DNA of 64,000 nucleotides from Blastochloris sulfoviridis (lineage in GTDB: Bacteria > Pseudomonadota > Alphaproteobacteria > Rhizobiales > Xanthobacteraceae): positions 1-64,000 of the forward strand of contig NZ_VWPL01000011.1 in NCBI RefSeq assembly GCF_008630065.1, in the 5' to 3' direction. The notes below the pieces were generated by a model. The model was not told the origin of the DNA. It made no database searches and saw nothing but the letters and a program-made list of their open reading frames with translations. Below are positions 28,086 to 37,449 of the stretch, piece after piece (within the stretch, counting starts at the first letter, position 1; each line of letters opens with the position of its first letter). A program made the translations under genes and the position numbers.

Positions 28086-30230
28086 CTACCGCGCCTCCAG
28101 CACCGTGCGGGCGTGGCGCACCACATGGTCGGCGACCACGGCGTGGCCTTCCGCCGTGGGGTGGAAGGCGCCGCCATAGAGCGCGGCATAGACCGGCTGC
28201 AGCACGTCGAAGGGCGAGATGTCCTCGCGGTGGGTGTTGGCGGTGAGAATGGCGTCGTTGGGCGTGTGGAACAGCCGCCAGCGCTTGCCATAGGGCAGCG
28301 CTGCCGCCGGCGAATAGGGCACGAATTCGCCGCTCGACAGCGCGCGGCGCGGCACCGCCATCATCGCCTGATCGAGCTGGAGCCGCTGCGGATCGCGCGC
28401 ACACAGGCCGCGCCGGCCGAAGGCGGCGAGGTGGTCGCCGACCAGGTGGAAACCGGTGCCGGCGCCGGTGGCAAGGTCGAGCGGACAGTCCGCCCCCTTG
28501 GCGCTGGCGATGCAGCCCAGGCGCCGCACCAGCTTGGCATGGAAGGCCGAGACCTCGCTCAGGCGCTGCCGGCTGAAGCGCAGATTGGGGCCGACGTCGA
28601 GGCCGAGCGTCGGCAGACTGCCGCAAACCTGGCCGGTCTCGTCGAACTGCAGCGGCTCGTACTGGGTCTGCACCACCTGCGCCGGGGCGACGCCAAAGCC
28701 CTCTTCGAGCGCCTGCTTCACCGCCTGCAGCCGCTCGTCGAGCACTTCGAGATAGGCGCCGGAGACGCTGGGCGGGAAGCGGATCTCGTGTCCGACCCAC
28801 ACCGCGATCGGCGCCACGTCGGCGGCGCTCTCGGTCACCGAATAGAGCGCGAGCGAGGAGAAGCCGACGTCATTGCCGCCGATTGACAGCAGCACGAGGT
28901 CGATCGGCCGCTTGAGCGCCGCACGCGCGCACCAGTCCATGGTCACCGGCGTGACGCCGATCTCGGTCGAGCCGCGCCGGAAGGCCGGCAGGCGGTAGGT
29001 GGCGGACTGGTCACGCGGCCCGGCGCACATCAGCTCGGCGAGTTGGTCGAACTGCGGCGGCACCCGGGCGCCACCCGGCTCGGTGAAGCCCTCGCGCGCC
29101 TCGCGCGGCAGGAACAGGCCGTCGGCGACCTCCGAGCCGGTGCAGGCGAGGCTGACCAGCGTCACCGCGCGCCTTCGGTTCTCCAGCGCGAGTTCGAGGC
29201 CGACCCGCATCGGATAGCCGTAAAGCGAGCGGTGGCAATCCGGGCTCAGCCAGCGGGCGCCGGCGCGCTCGAAGGCGCGGGTGAATTCGCGCGAGGCGAG
29301 CTTGAAGGCGATGTCGCGATCCTCGTCCTCCATCCGGCGGCGCGGTAGGGTCTTGGGATCGAAATCCGGCGCCACCGATGCCAGCCCGAAGGTCTGGACC
29401 GGCGCCAGCTGCTTCTTCAGCGCCGCGATGTCGTCGCGCAGCAGGGTCGGGTCGTAGACCATCTCGCGCCGGGCGCTGAACACCACCGGCCGGTCGGGAT
29501 TGCTGTCGCCGGAGGCGAACGAATCGCCCAACGCGACGATCAGCAGGTCCTCGACCACCACGCCGGGATCGGCGAGCACCTGCCCGGTCGGCAGCGTCAC
29601 CGACACCGCCACGCCCGATTCCGCCATGTTGGGCGAATAGGGCACCCGCGCGATCACCAGCGGCGCCGCGCAGGCCTGCCGGCGGGTTTCGACCCGGCCG
29701 CCGGGGCGGCGCGGCTGCCACGTCCAGATGCACTCGCCCTTGACCTCGGCGGAATTGGCCTCGGCGAGGCGCGCCGGCGACAGGCGCACCTGCACGGTGT
29801 GCGCCTCGGGCAGGACGTAGGATTCCCTTGCCGTGCCCCAGGAGTACTGGCGCTCGCACGCCTGCCCGTAGCGGCGCGGGCGGACGTCGCGGTCGTAGCA
29901 GGTATCCTCGAACAGCTGCGCCGCCCAGCCGAGGCGCGACGCCTCGTAGCGCGCCCGGGCGGTCGCCTCGCAGGCGGCGGGCGTCGAGGGGTCGGCGCAA
30001 TCGGGATCGTTGAGCCGGCGCTCGGTGCGCCAGACGATGTTGGCCGGCAGCCGGCCGGTGCCCTTCACCGCGCTGAAGGCGCGCTCGTGCAGCGCGAAGG
30101 CCGCGGGCTTGCGGAACAGGCGGAACGGGTTCTCCACCTCCCACACCAGATCGCCCGCCGCCGACGCGGGCACGACGAGCGCCAGCGTCGAGGCCAGCGC
30201 CAGAGACAGCGAAGAGACGAATAGACGCAT
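28086..30230 (-). CDS. Large secreted SGNH-type hydrolase
   Basis: The 714-residue protein starts at the ATG at 30230 with a signal peptide (MRLFVSSLSLALAST, cleavage near PASAA). An N-terminal region of about 220 residues with several cysteines precedes an SGNH/GDSL esterase domain: block I ALGDSFASGDSNP (nucleophile Ser), block III LSIGGNDVGFS and block V FHPTAEGH (catalytic Asp/His region). Such enzymes hydrolyse esters of lipids or polysaccharides. The domain is interrupted by long insertions, making it much larger than typical 200-250-residue members. An AAGGTG ribosome-binding site precedes the start. Substrate unknown. Confidence 0.8.
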   Translation of the reverse strand: MRLFVSSLSLALASTLALVVPASAAGDLVWEVENPFRLFRKPAAFALHERAFSAVKGTGRLPANIVWRTERRLNDPDCADPSTPAACEATARARYEASRLGWAAQLFEDTCYDRDVRPRRYGQACERQYSWGTARESYVLPEAHTVQVRLSPARLAEANSAEVKGECIWTWQPRRPGGRVETRRQACAAPLVIARVPYSPNMAESGVAVSVTLPTGQVLADPGVVVEDLLIVALGDSFASGDSNPDRPVVFSARREMVYDPTLLRDDIAALKKQLAPVQTFGLASVAPDFDPKTLPRRRMEDEDRDIAFKLASREFTRAFERAGARWLSPDCHRSLYGYPMRVGLELALENRRRAVTLVSLACTGSEVADGLFLPREAREGFTEPGGARVPPQFDQLAELMCAGPRDQSATYRLPAFRRGSTEIGVTPVTMDWCARAALKRPIDLVLLSIGGNDVGFSSLALYSVTESAADVAPIAVWVGHEIRFPPSVSGAYLEVLDERLQAVKQALEEGFGVAPAQVVQTQYEPLQFDETGQVCGSLPTLGLDVGPNLRFSRQRLSEVSAFHAKLVRRLGCIASAKGADCPLDLATGAGTGFHLVGDHLAAFGRRGLCARDPQRLQLDQAMMAVPRRALSSGEFVPYSPAAALPYGKRWRLFHTPNDAILTANTHREDISPFDVLQPVYAALYGGAFHPTAEGHAVVADHVVRHARTVLEAR

Positions 30231-30458
30231 GCGACACCTTCCGGCCGGTCCGCAATCGGCGGTCTCGGGACAGGTTCCCACGGGCGGCCGGCTCATATCC
30301 GCCCTATGGGAACTTGGCGGGCGGAGCCTATCGCGGTCTTGACCGGCGCGCGACCCTCCACCTCATCCCAACATCACCATCCTTCCTGTCCTTGGGGGCG
30401 CTTGGAAACCTGCGGCCGGCGCGCCTATATGTTGTGTGCGGACAGCGAGGGGGACGGT

Positions 30459-32066
30459 ATGGCCGGCGACACCGAGGACAGGATCTTCATCGGCCGGAGC
30501 GTGCCGGCAAAGGGCGACAAGGCGGCCGACCAATATCTGACGCTGAGGTTCGGCAACCGTCATGGCCTCGTCACCGGCGCCACCGGCACCGGCAAGACGG
30601 TGTCGCTGCAGGTGCTGGCCGAAGGCTTCTCCCGCGCCGGCACCGCGGTGTTCGCCGCCGACATCAAGGGCGACCTCTCCGGCATCGCAGCACAGGGCGA
30701 GCCGAAGGATTTCCTGGTCGAGCGCGCCACGGCGGTCGGCCTCGATAACGGTTACCAGCCGGATGAATTTCCGGTGACGTTCTGGGATCTGTTCGGCGAA
30801 CAGGGCCACCCGATCCGCGCCACCATCTCGGAGGTCGGCCCGCTGCTGCTGGCGCGGCTGATGGACCTCAACGACACCCAGGAAGGCGTGCTCAACATCG
30901 CCTTCAAGGTCGCCGACGACGACGGGCTCTTGCTGCTCGACCTCAAGGATCTGCGCGCGCTGCTCGGCCACATCGCCGAGCGGGCGGGTGAGCTCACCAC
31001 CGAATACGGCAACGTCACCAAGCAGAGCATCGGCGCCATCCAGCGCCAGCTCCTGGTGCTGGAGAACCAGGGCGGCGCCAAGTTTTTCGGCGAGCCAGCG
31101 CTCAACATCAAGGATCTCATCCGCAAGGACCGCGATGGCCGCGGCATGATCAACCTGCTCGCCGCCGACAGGCTGATGAACTCGCCGCGGCTCTACGCCA
31201 CCTTCCTCTTGTGGCTCCTGTCGGAACTGTTCGAGGAACTGCCGGAGGTCGGCGACCTCGATGCGCCGAAGCTGGTGTTCTTTTTCGACGAGGCGCACCT
31301 GTTGTTCGACGATGCGCCCAAGGCGCTGCTCGACAAGATCGAGCAGGTGGTGCGGCTGATCCGCTCCAAGGGCGTCGGCGTCTATTTCGTCACCCAGAAC
31401 CCGCTCGACGTGCCCGAGAGCGTGCTGGCCCAGCTCGGCAACCGGGTGCAGCACGCACTGCGCGCCTTCACCCCGCGCGAGCAGAAGGCGGTGCGCACCG
31501 CCGCCGAGACCTTCCGCCCCAATCCCAGGCTCGACACCGCCCAGGTGATCATGGAGATGGGCAAGGGCGAGGCGCTGGTGTCGATGCTGGAGGGCAATGG
31601 CGTGCCCTCCATGGTGCAGCGCACGCTGGTCCGGCCGCCGGCCGGGCGCATCGGCCCGATCACGCCGCAGCAGCGGGCGGCAATCCTCGGCCGCAGCCCG
31701 CTGAGCGGCAAGTACGACACGGCGATCGAGTCAGAATCCGCCTATGAGGTGCTGAAGGAGCGCGCCGGCGAGCGCGCGACGGAGCGCAATGGCGGCCCCG
31801 CCGGCGCGCCCTCCGGTCCTTGGGGGCGCCAGCCGGCCCCGCAACAGCCGGCCGAGGCACCGCCCGCCGGCGGCGGGGGACTGGGCGGCATTCTCGACAG
31901 CATCTTCGGCAGCGGTACGCCAGGACCGCGCGGTGGCCGCCCATCGGGCCGCGCCAGCGTTACGGAAGTTGTAGCCAAGCAGGTGGCCCGTTCGGTGGCC
32001 AGCCAGGTCGGCACCCAATTGGGCAAGGCCATCCTGCGGGGCGTGCTGGGCGGCATGCGCCGTTAA
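30459..32066 (+). CDS. HerA-like ATPase (DUF853 family, YjgR-type)
   Basis: The 535-residue P-loop ATPase of the HerA/FtsK superfamily starts MAGDTEDRIFIGRSV. Walker A is GATGTGKTVSLQ (about 35-46), Walker B is LVFFFDEAHLLF, and an arginine-containing RALRAFTPREQKA segment follows. The DUF853/YjgR family is widespread and its function is not settled. The C-terminal 100 residues are proline/glycine-rich and then helical (VTEVVAKQVARSVASQVG). The ATG at 30459 has a GAGGGGGA ribosome-binding site; the open frame reaches back to 30306. It is divergent from the SGNH hydrolase. Confidence 0.88.
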   Translation: MAGDTEDRIFIGRSVPAKGDKAADQYLTLRFGNRHGLVTGATGTGKTVSLQVLAEGFSRAGTAVFAADIKGDLSGIAAQGEPKDFLVERATAVGLDNGYQPDEFPVTFWDLFGEQGHPIRATISEVGPLLLARLMDLNDTQEGVLNIAFKVADDDGLLLLDLKDLRALLGHIAERAGELTTEYGNVTKQSIGAIQRQLLVLENQGGAKFFGEPALNIKDLIRKDRDGRGMINLLAADRLMNSPRLYATFLLWLLSELFEELPEVGDLDAPKLVFFFDEAHLLFDDAPKALLDKIEQVVRLIRSKGVGVYFVTQNPLDVPESVLAQLGNRVQHALRAFTPREQKAVRTAAETFRPNPRLDTAQVIMEMGKGEALVSMLEGNGVPSMVQRTLVRPPAGRIGPITPQQRAAILGRSPLSGKYDTAIESESAYEVLKERAGERATERNGGPAGAPSGPWGRQPAPQQPAEAPPAGGGGLGGILDSIFGSGTPGPRGGRPSGRASVTEVVAKQVARSVASQVGTQLGKAILRGVLGGMRR

Positions 32067-32237
32067 CGCGGCGCGTTTACCGTTAAGGGTGCCTAATTGC
32101 GGCGCAAGCATAACAGTTGCGCACAACCTCCCGGCTGGGTATGAATGGGTCGCGGCTTTTCGCGCGGCGACCGTACCTCCGGGACGGGCCGAATGGCGAG
32201 CTTGCCTTGGGCGCCCCGAGACGAAACTGACTCGACG

Positions 32238-32714
32238 ATGAAACTGATCCTCTCCGCCCACGTGCTCGTGGTCGACCCCGACCCCCAGACCCGGCACGAT
32301 ACCGGCGAAGCGTTACGCTTGCTCGGAATCCAGCGGATCACCGAGGTCGGAACCCTTGAAGAAGCCAGCGAGACCTTCGCCGGCGCGCGGGTCGACGTCG
32401 CCGTCGTAACCTGCGTCGGCGAGTCCGAGGGCGAGCCGCCTCCCGGCCAGCTGCGCCAGTTTCCGGCGGCGCCGGGACGCGATCTCAACGCACCGAGCAT
32501 CCTCCTGCTCGCCGACCCGGTGCGCGGCGACATCCGCGCCGCCAATGCCGCCGGCTACGACGCCGTAGTGGCGCTGCCGCTGGTGGCGCGTACGCTCTAC
32601 CGGCGGATCGGCTCGCTGATGCAGCGGGCGCGCCGGCAGGAGCGCACACGCCCGCCGGTCGGCTTCCCCGGCGGCCCGGTGATGCTGCCGGCCGCGGCCG
32701 AAGCCAAGGAATGA
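32238..32714 (+). CDS. Receiver-like protein lacking phosphoacceptor residues
   Basis: The 158-residue protein folds like a CheY receiver (HVLVVDPDPQTRHDTGEALRL). The acidic pair is present (Asp13, Asp15), but the phosphoacceptor position holds Thr58 in DVAVVTCV instead of Asp. The conserved Thr/Ser is Ala92 and the conserved Lys-Pro is Leu113-Pro114. It is therefore a pseudo-receiver that cannot be phosphorylated in the usual way and may act by constitutive protein binding. No output domain follows; the last 30 residues are basic then proline/alanine-rich. Alternative in-frame starts exist at 32145 and 32193. A multi-hairpin repeat begins at its stop codon. Confidence 0.7.
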   Translation: MKLILSAHVLVVDPDPQTRHDTGEALRLLGIQRITEVGTLEEASETFAGARVDVAVVTCVGESEGEPPPGQLRQFPAAPGRDLNAPSILLLADPVRGDIRAANAAGYDAVVALPLVARTLYRRIGSLMQRARRQERTRPPVGFPGGPVMLPAAAEAKE

Positions 32715-33023
32715 TACCAACGGCGGCGATGGCCGACCGTTGGTCCCGCTTGCGGATTTTCGTGAAATCGTTGATTTCCTTAAAGAAAATTCGCAAGAGT
32801 CCACGACCCCACGCGCCAGCGGTTGGGGCCGTTGGCATGATGCGAAATCCGGCATCCCGAGAGGATCGACCGGAGACCGAAGGATCCGACATCCGGCCCA
32901 CGCGGCCGGATTTTCGCATCACCCGCTTCAATGATTTGCGAGCGGAGCCGCCGCCGGGCTGCACAATATGACGTGGTCCGCAAAATTCGGTATAGGGTCG
33001 GACGACATGACCGGAGCCGCCTG
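32715..33023. repeat. Multi-hairpin dispersed element, copy 2, plus REP-like palindrome
   Basis: Stem 1 is 32716-32723 with 32737-32744 (ACCAACGG/CCGTTGGT). Stem 2 is TTGCGGATTTTC (32750-32761) with GAAAATTCGCAA (32785-32796), plus inner GAAATC/GATTTC. A third stem lies in 32802-32830. Order and core sequence (GATTTTCGTGAAATC is exact) match 1005-1137 upstream of pheS. A long inverted repeat, TGATGCGAAATCCGG (32838-32852) with CCGGATTTTCGCATCA (32906-32921), follows. No gene is present. Confidence 0.75.
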
Positions 33024-34406
33024 ATGCCGGAGCTGAACCGAATCCTCGACGCCGTCGACTGCGAGCTCGACCGCAGCCTGGAGCGCCTGTTCGCGCTCCT
33101 GCGAATCGCCTCGATCTCGACCGACCCGCTGCACGCCGCCGAATGCCGCCGCGCCGCCGACTGGATCGCGTCCGACCTTACGGACCTCGGCTTCGAGGCG
33201 AGCGTGCGCGAGACCGGCGGACATCCGGCGGTGGTCGGCAGGCACCACGACGGCAGCCGCCACCGCGTGCTGTTCTACGGCCATTACGACGTGCAGCCGG
33301 TCGATCCGCTGTCGCTGTGGGAGACCGCGCCGTTCGAGCCGCGCATCACCACCGGCAAGACCGGCACCCAGCACATCGTCGCCCGCGGCGCCAGCGACGA
33401 CAAGGGTCAGATCATGACCTTCATCGAGGCCTGCCGCGCCTACAAGATCGCCACCGGCACGCTGCCCATCGGCGTCACGGTGCTGATCGAGGGCGAGGAG
33501 GAGATGGGCTCCAAGCACCTGCCCGCCTTCGTCGAGGCCCATCGCGAGGAACTCGCCGCCGACGTCGCGCTGGTGTGCGACACCGGCATGTGGGACCGGG
33601 CGACGCCGGCCATCACGCTGTCGCTGCGCGGCCTGGTCTATGAGGAGGTGCGCGTCCGCTGCGCCGACCGCGACCTGCATTCCGGCCTGTTCGGCGGGGC
33701 TGCGCGCAATCCCATCCACGTGCTGTCGCGCATCCTCGCCGACCTGCACGACGAGACCGGCCGCATCACCCTTCCAGGCTTCTATGACGGGGTCGCGGAG
33801 CTGCCGGCCGACCTGCGCGACGAATATGCGCGGCTGAACCTGTCGCCGGAAGGCTTCCTCGGCCAGGTCGGGCTCAAGGTTCCGGCCGGCGAGCGCGACC
33901 GGCTCTTGATCGAGCAGATTTCCACCCGGCCGTCCTGCGACGTCAACGGCATCTGGGGCGGCTATACCGGCGAGGGCACCAAGACGGTCATCCCCGCCGA
34001 GGCCTCGGCGAAAGTGTCGTTCCGGCTGGTCGGCGCGCAGGATCCGGCCAAGGTGCGCGAGGCGTTCCACGCCTTCGTGCGCGCCCGCCTGCCGGAGGAT
34101 TGCCGCGTCGAGTTCATCTCGCACAAGGGCTCGCCGGCCGTCAGCGTGCCGTTCGACCACCCCCGGCTTGAGTGTGCGCGCGCGGCATTGGCCGACGAAT
34201 GGGGCAAGCCGGCGGTGCGCATCGGCTCGGGCGGATCGATCCCGATCATCGGCGATTTCAAGCGGGTGCTGGGGCTCGATTCGCTGATGATCGGCTTCGC
34301 GCTGGAGGACGACCGCGTCCATTCCCCCAATGAGAAGTACGACCTGACGTCCTTCCACAAGGGCATCCGCTCGTGGGTGCGCATCCTGCACGCGCTGGCG
34401 CAGTAA
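33024..34406 (+). CDS. M20 family metallopeptidase (dipeptidase/deacylase type)
   Basis: The 460-residue zinc-dependent hydrolase of the M20/M28 superfamily has metal ligands in FYGHYDVQPVDP (His, Asp), ARGASDDKGQI (bridging Asp), IEGEEEMGS (catalytic Glu and ligand), CDTGMW and the C-terminal RVHSPNEKYD (His). The lid/dimerisation domain lies between, with the LRGLVYEEVRVRC strand and DLHSGLFGG. The family includes dipeptidases and carnosinase-like enzymes; the substrate is not evident. Start at the ATG at 33024 (MPELNRIL). Confidence 0.9.
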   Translation: MPELNRILDAVDCELDRSLERLFALLRIASISTDPLHAAECRRAADWIASDLTDLGFEASVRETGGHPAVVGRHHDGSRHRVLFYGHYDVQPVDPLSLWETAPFEPRITTGKTGTQHIVARGASDDKGQIMTFIEACRAYKIATGTLPIGVTVLIEGEEEMGSKHLPAFVEAHREELAADVALVCDTGMWDRATPAITLSLRGLVYEEVRVRCADRDLHSGLFGGAARNPIHVLSRILADLHDETGRITLPGFYDGVAELPADLRDEYARLNLSPEGFLGQVGLKVPAGERDRLLIEQISTRPSCDVNGIWGGYTGEGTKTVIPAEASAKVSFRLVGAQDPAKVREAFHAFVRARLPEDCRVEFISHKGSPAVSVPFDHPRLECARAALADEWGKPAVRIGSGGSIPIIGDFKRVLGLDSLMIGFALEDDRVHSPNEKYDLTSFHKGIRSWVRILHALAQ

Positions 34407-34430
34407 GGTTCCGCCTCGCCCGGTCCGCGT

Positions 34431-37109
34431 TCACGCGGCGGCGCCCGCCTGCTTCATCACGGCCGGGCGCGAAAAGTCGAGGTCGGCGGCCGGCGCCGGA
34501 CGTCCGAACAGATAGCCCTGGCAGAAATCAACCCCGGCACCGCGCAACAGTTCGAGCTGGGCGTGGTTCTCGACGCCTTCGGCGATGGTCGCCACGCCCA
34601 GGCAGCGGGTCAAGGTGATGACCGAGGCAATCACCGCCGCGCAATCGGCGCGCTTGGTCATGTTCATGGTGAAGGAGCGGTCGATCTTCACCGTGTCGAA
34701 CGGGAAGGTGGTCAGATAGCTCAGCGAGGAGTAGCCGGTGCCGAAATCGTCGAGGGAGATCGAGACGCCGAGCTCCTTCATCTGCCGGACGATGGCGATA
34801 TTGTCCTCGGCGCCGGTGAGGAACACATTCTCGGTGATCTCGATTTCAAGCCGGCGGGCGGGAAGGCCGGAGTCCGCCAGAGCCTGCCGGATCATCGCCA
34901 CCGGATTGGCGCGGCGAAACTGGGCCGGCGACAGATTGACCGCCACCACCGTGTCGTCCGGCCAGGCCGCCGCCTCGATGCAGGCGCGGCGCAGCACCCA
35001 TTGGCCGATCTGGTCGATCAGGTCCGACTCCTCGGCAAACGGAATGAATTCGAGCGGCGGCACCAGTCCGCGGCGGGGGTGGCGCCAGCGCACCAGCGCC
35101 TCGGCGCCGCAGACGCGGCGCGTGTGGGCGTCGACGATCGCCTGATAGTGCAGCTCGAACTCGCCATTGGCGATGGCGTGGCGCAGCTCGCTGTCCAGCC
35201 GCTGGCGGGCATCGGCCACTTCCATCAGCCCGTCGTCATAGACGCTGTAGCCATTGCGGCCTTCGCCCTTGACCCGGTACATCGCCAGATCGGCATTGCG
35301 GATCAGCTTGTCGGCCTCGACGCCGTGCTCGGGCGCCAAGGCGATGCCGATGCTGACGCTGACCGTCACCTCCTGTCCGCCGAGATCATAGGGCGCGGCG
35401 AGGCAGGCAAGCAGCCGATCGCTGAACGCGGTCGCCGCTTCGAGCTGATTGTCGGCGCCGATCTGGATGATGGCGAATTCGTCGCCGCCGAAGCGGGCAA
35501 GCACGTCGGTCTCGCGCAACGCCGCCTTCAGCCGCTCGGCGGTCTGCTTCAGCAGCAGGTCGCCGGCCAGATGGCCGAGCGTGTCGTTGACCTGCTTGAA
35601 GCGGTCGAGATCGAGCAGCAGCACCGTGAAGGTCTCGCCGAACCGCCGCTGCCGCGCGGCCGCCTCCTCGATCTTCTCGGAGAAGGCGGCGCGGTTGAAC
35701 AGGCCGGTCAGGAGATCGTGGCGCGCCATATAGGCGATCTGGGTTTCGCTGCGGTGGCGATCGGTGATGTCCTCGTGGGTGGTCATCCAGCCGCCGTCGG
35801 CCATGCGCTGGCAGCGAATGTGGATGGCACGCCCGTCCGGCAGAAGCTGCACCTCGGAGGGGCTCGCGGCGAGATCGGAAAAATAGTTGCGCGGCGGCTC
35901 GCCGGCATGCGTGCCGTTGCGGATGCGGCTGTCGAATATCGCGACGAGCGAGGTGCCGGGCGCGGCCTCGTCCGGCGACAGCCCGTAGATTTCGGCGAAA
36001 CGGGCGTTCGACACGACGATGCGCTCGTCGACGTCGAACATGCACAGGCCCTGCGAAATGTTGTTGAGCGCCGAATCGAAGCGGATGTTCGACACCGCGA
36101 GCGCCCGGCTCTTGTCGCGCAGCTTGCGCTCGGAACGGCGCAGCCGCTGGAACTGCCCCAGCACGGCCGACAGCAGAACGGTCGCCGCCGACAACAGCAG
36201 TGCCGCGCCGACTGCGATCGCAACGGCGCGGCGATACCAGCGGGCCAGCATCTCGCGCTCCGAGACGCCGACATTGAGCACCAGCGGATAGGTCTGCAGC
36301 GGCCGCACCGAGAACCAGCGCGCCACGCCGTCGAAATAGCCCGGCGAACGGAACTCGCCGCCACCCTTGGCCACCAGCACGTACCAGGGCGAGGACGCCG
36401 GGATCATGGCGCCGGTGGTGGCGTTCGCCAGATCGGGATAGCGCAGCATCACCGTGCCGTCGCGCCGCACCAGCGTGAGCCGCATGTCGCTGAGCGACTT
36501 GATCGGCGCATAGATGGTCTCGAAATAGTCGACGGTGACGGTGATCAGCACGACACCGGCGAACGCGCCGGCGGCGTCGGTGATGCGGCGCGCAAACGCG
36601 ATGTTGCTCACGCCGGTCATACGGTTGGTCAGAGGCTGCGAGATGTAGAGGCCGCGCGCGGCATCGCTCTTCAGCTCGCGAAAATAGTCGCGGTCGGAAA
36701 CGTCGATGACCCACTTGATGTCGGGAAACGTGGTGACGAGGTTCCTGCCGTCGGCGCCATAGACCGAGGCGCCATAGGCCTGCGGCAGTCGCTCGACGCG
36801 CTCGCGCAGCAGGTTCTGGAAGCGGTCGCCGGTGACGAGGTCGGCAAGACCGCGCTGATCCCGCACGCCGGCCAGCGCGATGAACTCCATCAGATCGAGC
36901 AGCGTGATGTCGATCGCCTCGATCGAGCGTTCGAGCTGGCCGGACAGCACGATGGCGAGGTTGCGGACCTGGATGGTGCTGTCCTCGATGTCGTCGGCCC
37001 GGAACTGCCAGGTCGCCATCCCGACGCCGACGAAGCAGGCGAGCAGGAACGCCGCGGCGACGCTCAAGATACTGCGCACCGAGAAGCGGTTCAGAACCGA
37101 CAGAGTCAC
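34431..37109 (-). CDS. Membrane-bound sensor with PAS, GGDEF and EAL domains
   Basis: About 892 residues from the GTG at 37109 (ribosome-binding GAGGG); an ATG at 37163 would add 18. Order: a membrane helix (ILSVAAAFLLACFVGVG), a periplasmic Cache-type sensor, a second membrane helix (near 300), a PAS domain, GGDEF and EAL. The cyclase site is intact (RFGGDEF) with a c-di-GMP inhibition site R-x-x-D (RETD) five residues before it. The phosphodiesterase motif is also intact (AEALVRW, later DDFGTGYSS). The protein may synthesise or degrade c-di-GMP in response to a periplasmic ligand. It converges with the M20 peptidase gene, with 24 nt between the stops. Confidence 0.92.
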   Translation of the reverse strand: MTLSVLNRFSVRSILSVAAAFLLACFVGVGMATWQFRADDIEDSTIQVRNLAIVLSGQLERSIEAIDITLLDLMEFIALAGVRDQRGLADLVTGDRFQNLLRERVERLPQAYGASVYGADGRNLVTTFPDIKWVIDVSDRDYFRELKSDAARGLYISQPLTNRMTGVSNIAFARRITDAAGAFAGVVLITVTVDYFETIYAPIKSLSDMRLTLVRRDGTVMLRYPDLANATTGAMIPASSPWYVLVAKGGGEFRSPGYFDGVARWFSVRPLQTYPLVLNVGVSEREMLARWYRRAVAIAVGAALLLSAATVLLSAVLGQFQRLRRSERKLRDKSRALAVSNIRFDSALNNISQGLCMFDVDERIVVSNARFAEIYGLSPDEAAPGTSLVAIFDSRIRNGTHAGEPPRNYFSDLAASPSEVQLLPDGRAIHIRCQRMADGGWMTTHEDITDRHRSETQIAYMARHDLLTGLFNRAAFSEKIEEAAARQRRFGETFTVLLLDLDRFKQVNDTLGHLAGDLLLKQTAERLKAALRETDVLARFGGDEFAIIQIGADNQLEAATAFSDRLLACLAAPYDLGGQEVTVSVSIGIALAPEHGVEADKLIRNADLAMYRVKGEGRNGYSVYDDGLMEVADARQRLDSELRHAIANGEFELHYQAIVDAHTRRVCGAEALVRWRHPRRGLVPPLEFIPFAEESDLIDQIGQWVLRRACIEAAAWPDDTVVAVNLSPAQFRRANPVAMIRQALADSGLPARRLEIEITENVFLTGAEDNIAIVRQMKELGVSISLDDFGTGYSSLSYLTTFPFDTVKIDRSFTMNMTKRADCAAVIASVITLTRCLGVATIAEGVENHAQLELLRGAGVDFCQGYLFGRPAPAADLDFSRPAVMKQAGAAA

Positions 37110-37449
37110 GTCGCCCTCGCCCGGTCGCAGACGGGCAACGTCCTGCCGGCCGCCGGCATCCATGCCGGCTCAGGCCGCCAATCCGACATTGCGCACATTC
37201 GGAATGCCTCCCCGGCGGCCGGTTGCGCCGGCTCGCCCATTGCGTGTCCGCATCAGCAGCCTGCACCGTAACGTTTTAATCGGCGCTAACGGTCGCCCGG
37301 CCGGGGGAGGACATTGCCGAGAGGGTGAATTTTCTGCAACCAAGGATGGGGTGCGGTTGTTCATGTCCAAGCTGTCCCCGTGGGATGGCCACGGATGTCG
37401 CTTCGGACGGAATTCGCACGGTCTGCGGCTTGATCCGCCGGCAACCGGT
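37110..37449. other. Gene-free intergenic region
   Basis: About 340 nt between the GGDEF-EAL gene (its start at 37109 or 37163) and the aldehyde dehydrogenase stop at 37450. No supported gene. It should contain the promoter of the GGDEF-EAL gene. A short AT-rich patch (GTAACGTTTTAATCGGCGC, near 37268-37286) is the only compositional feature. Confidence 0.4.
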
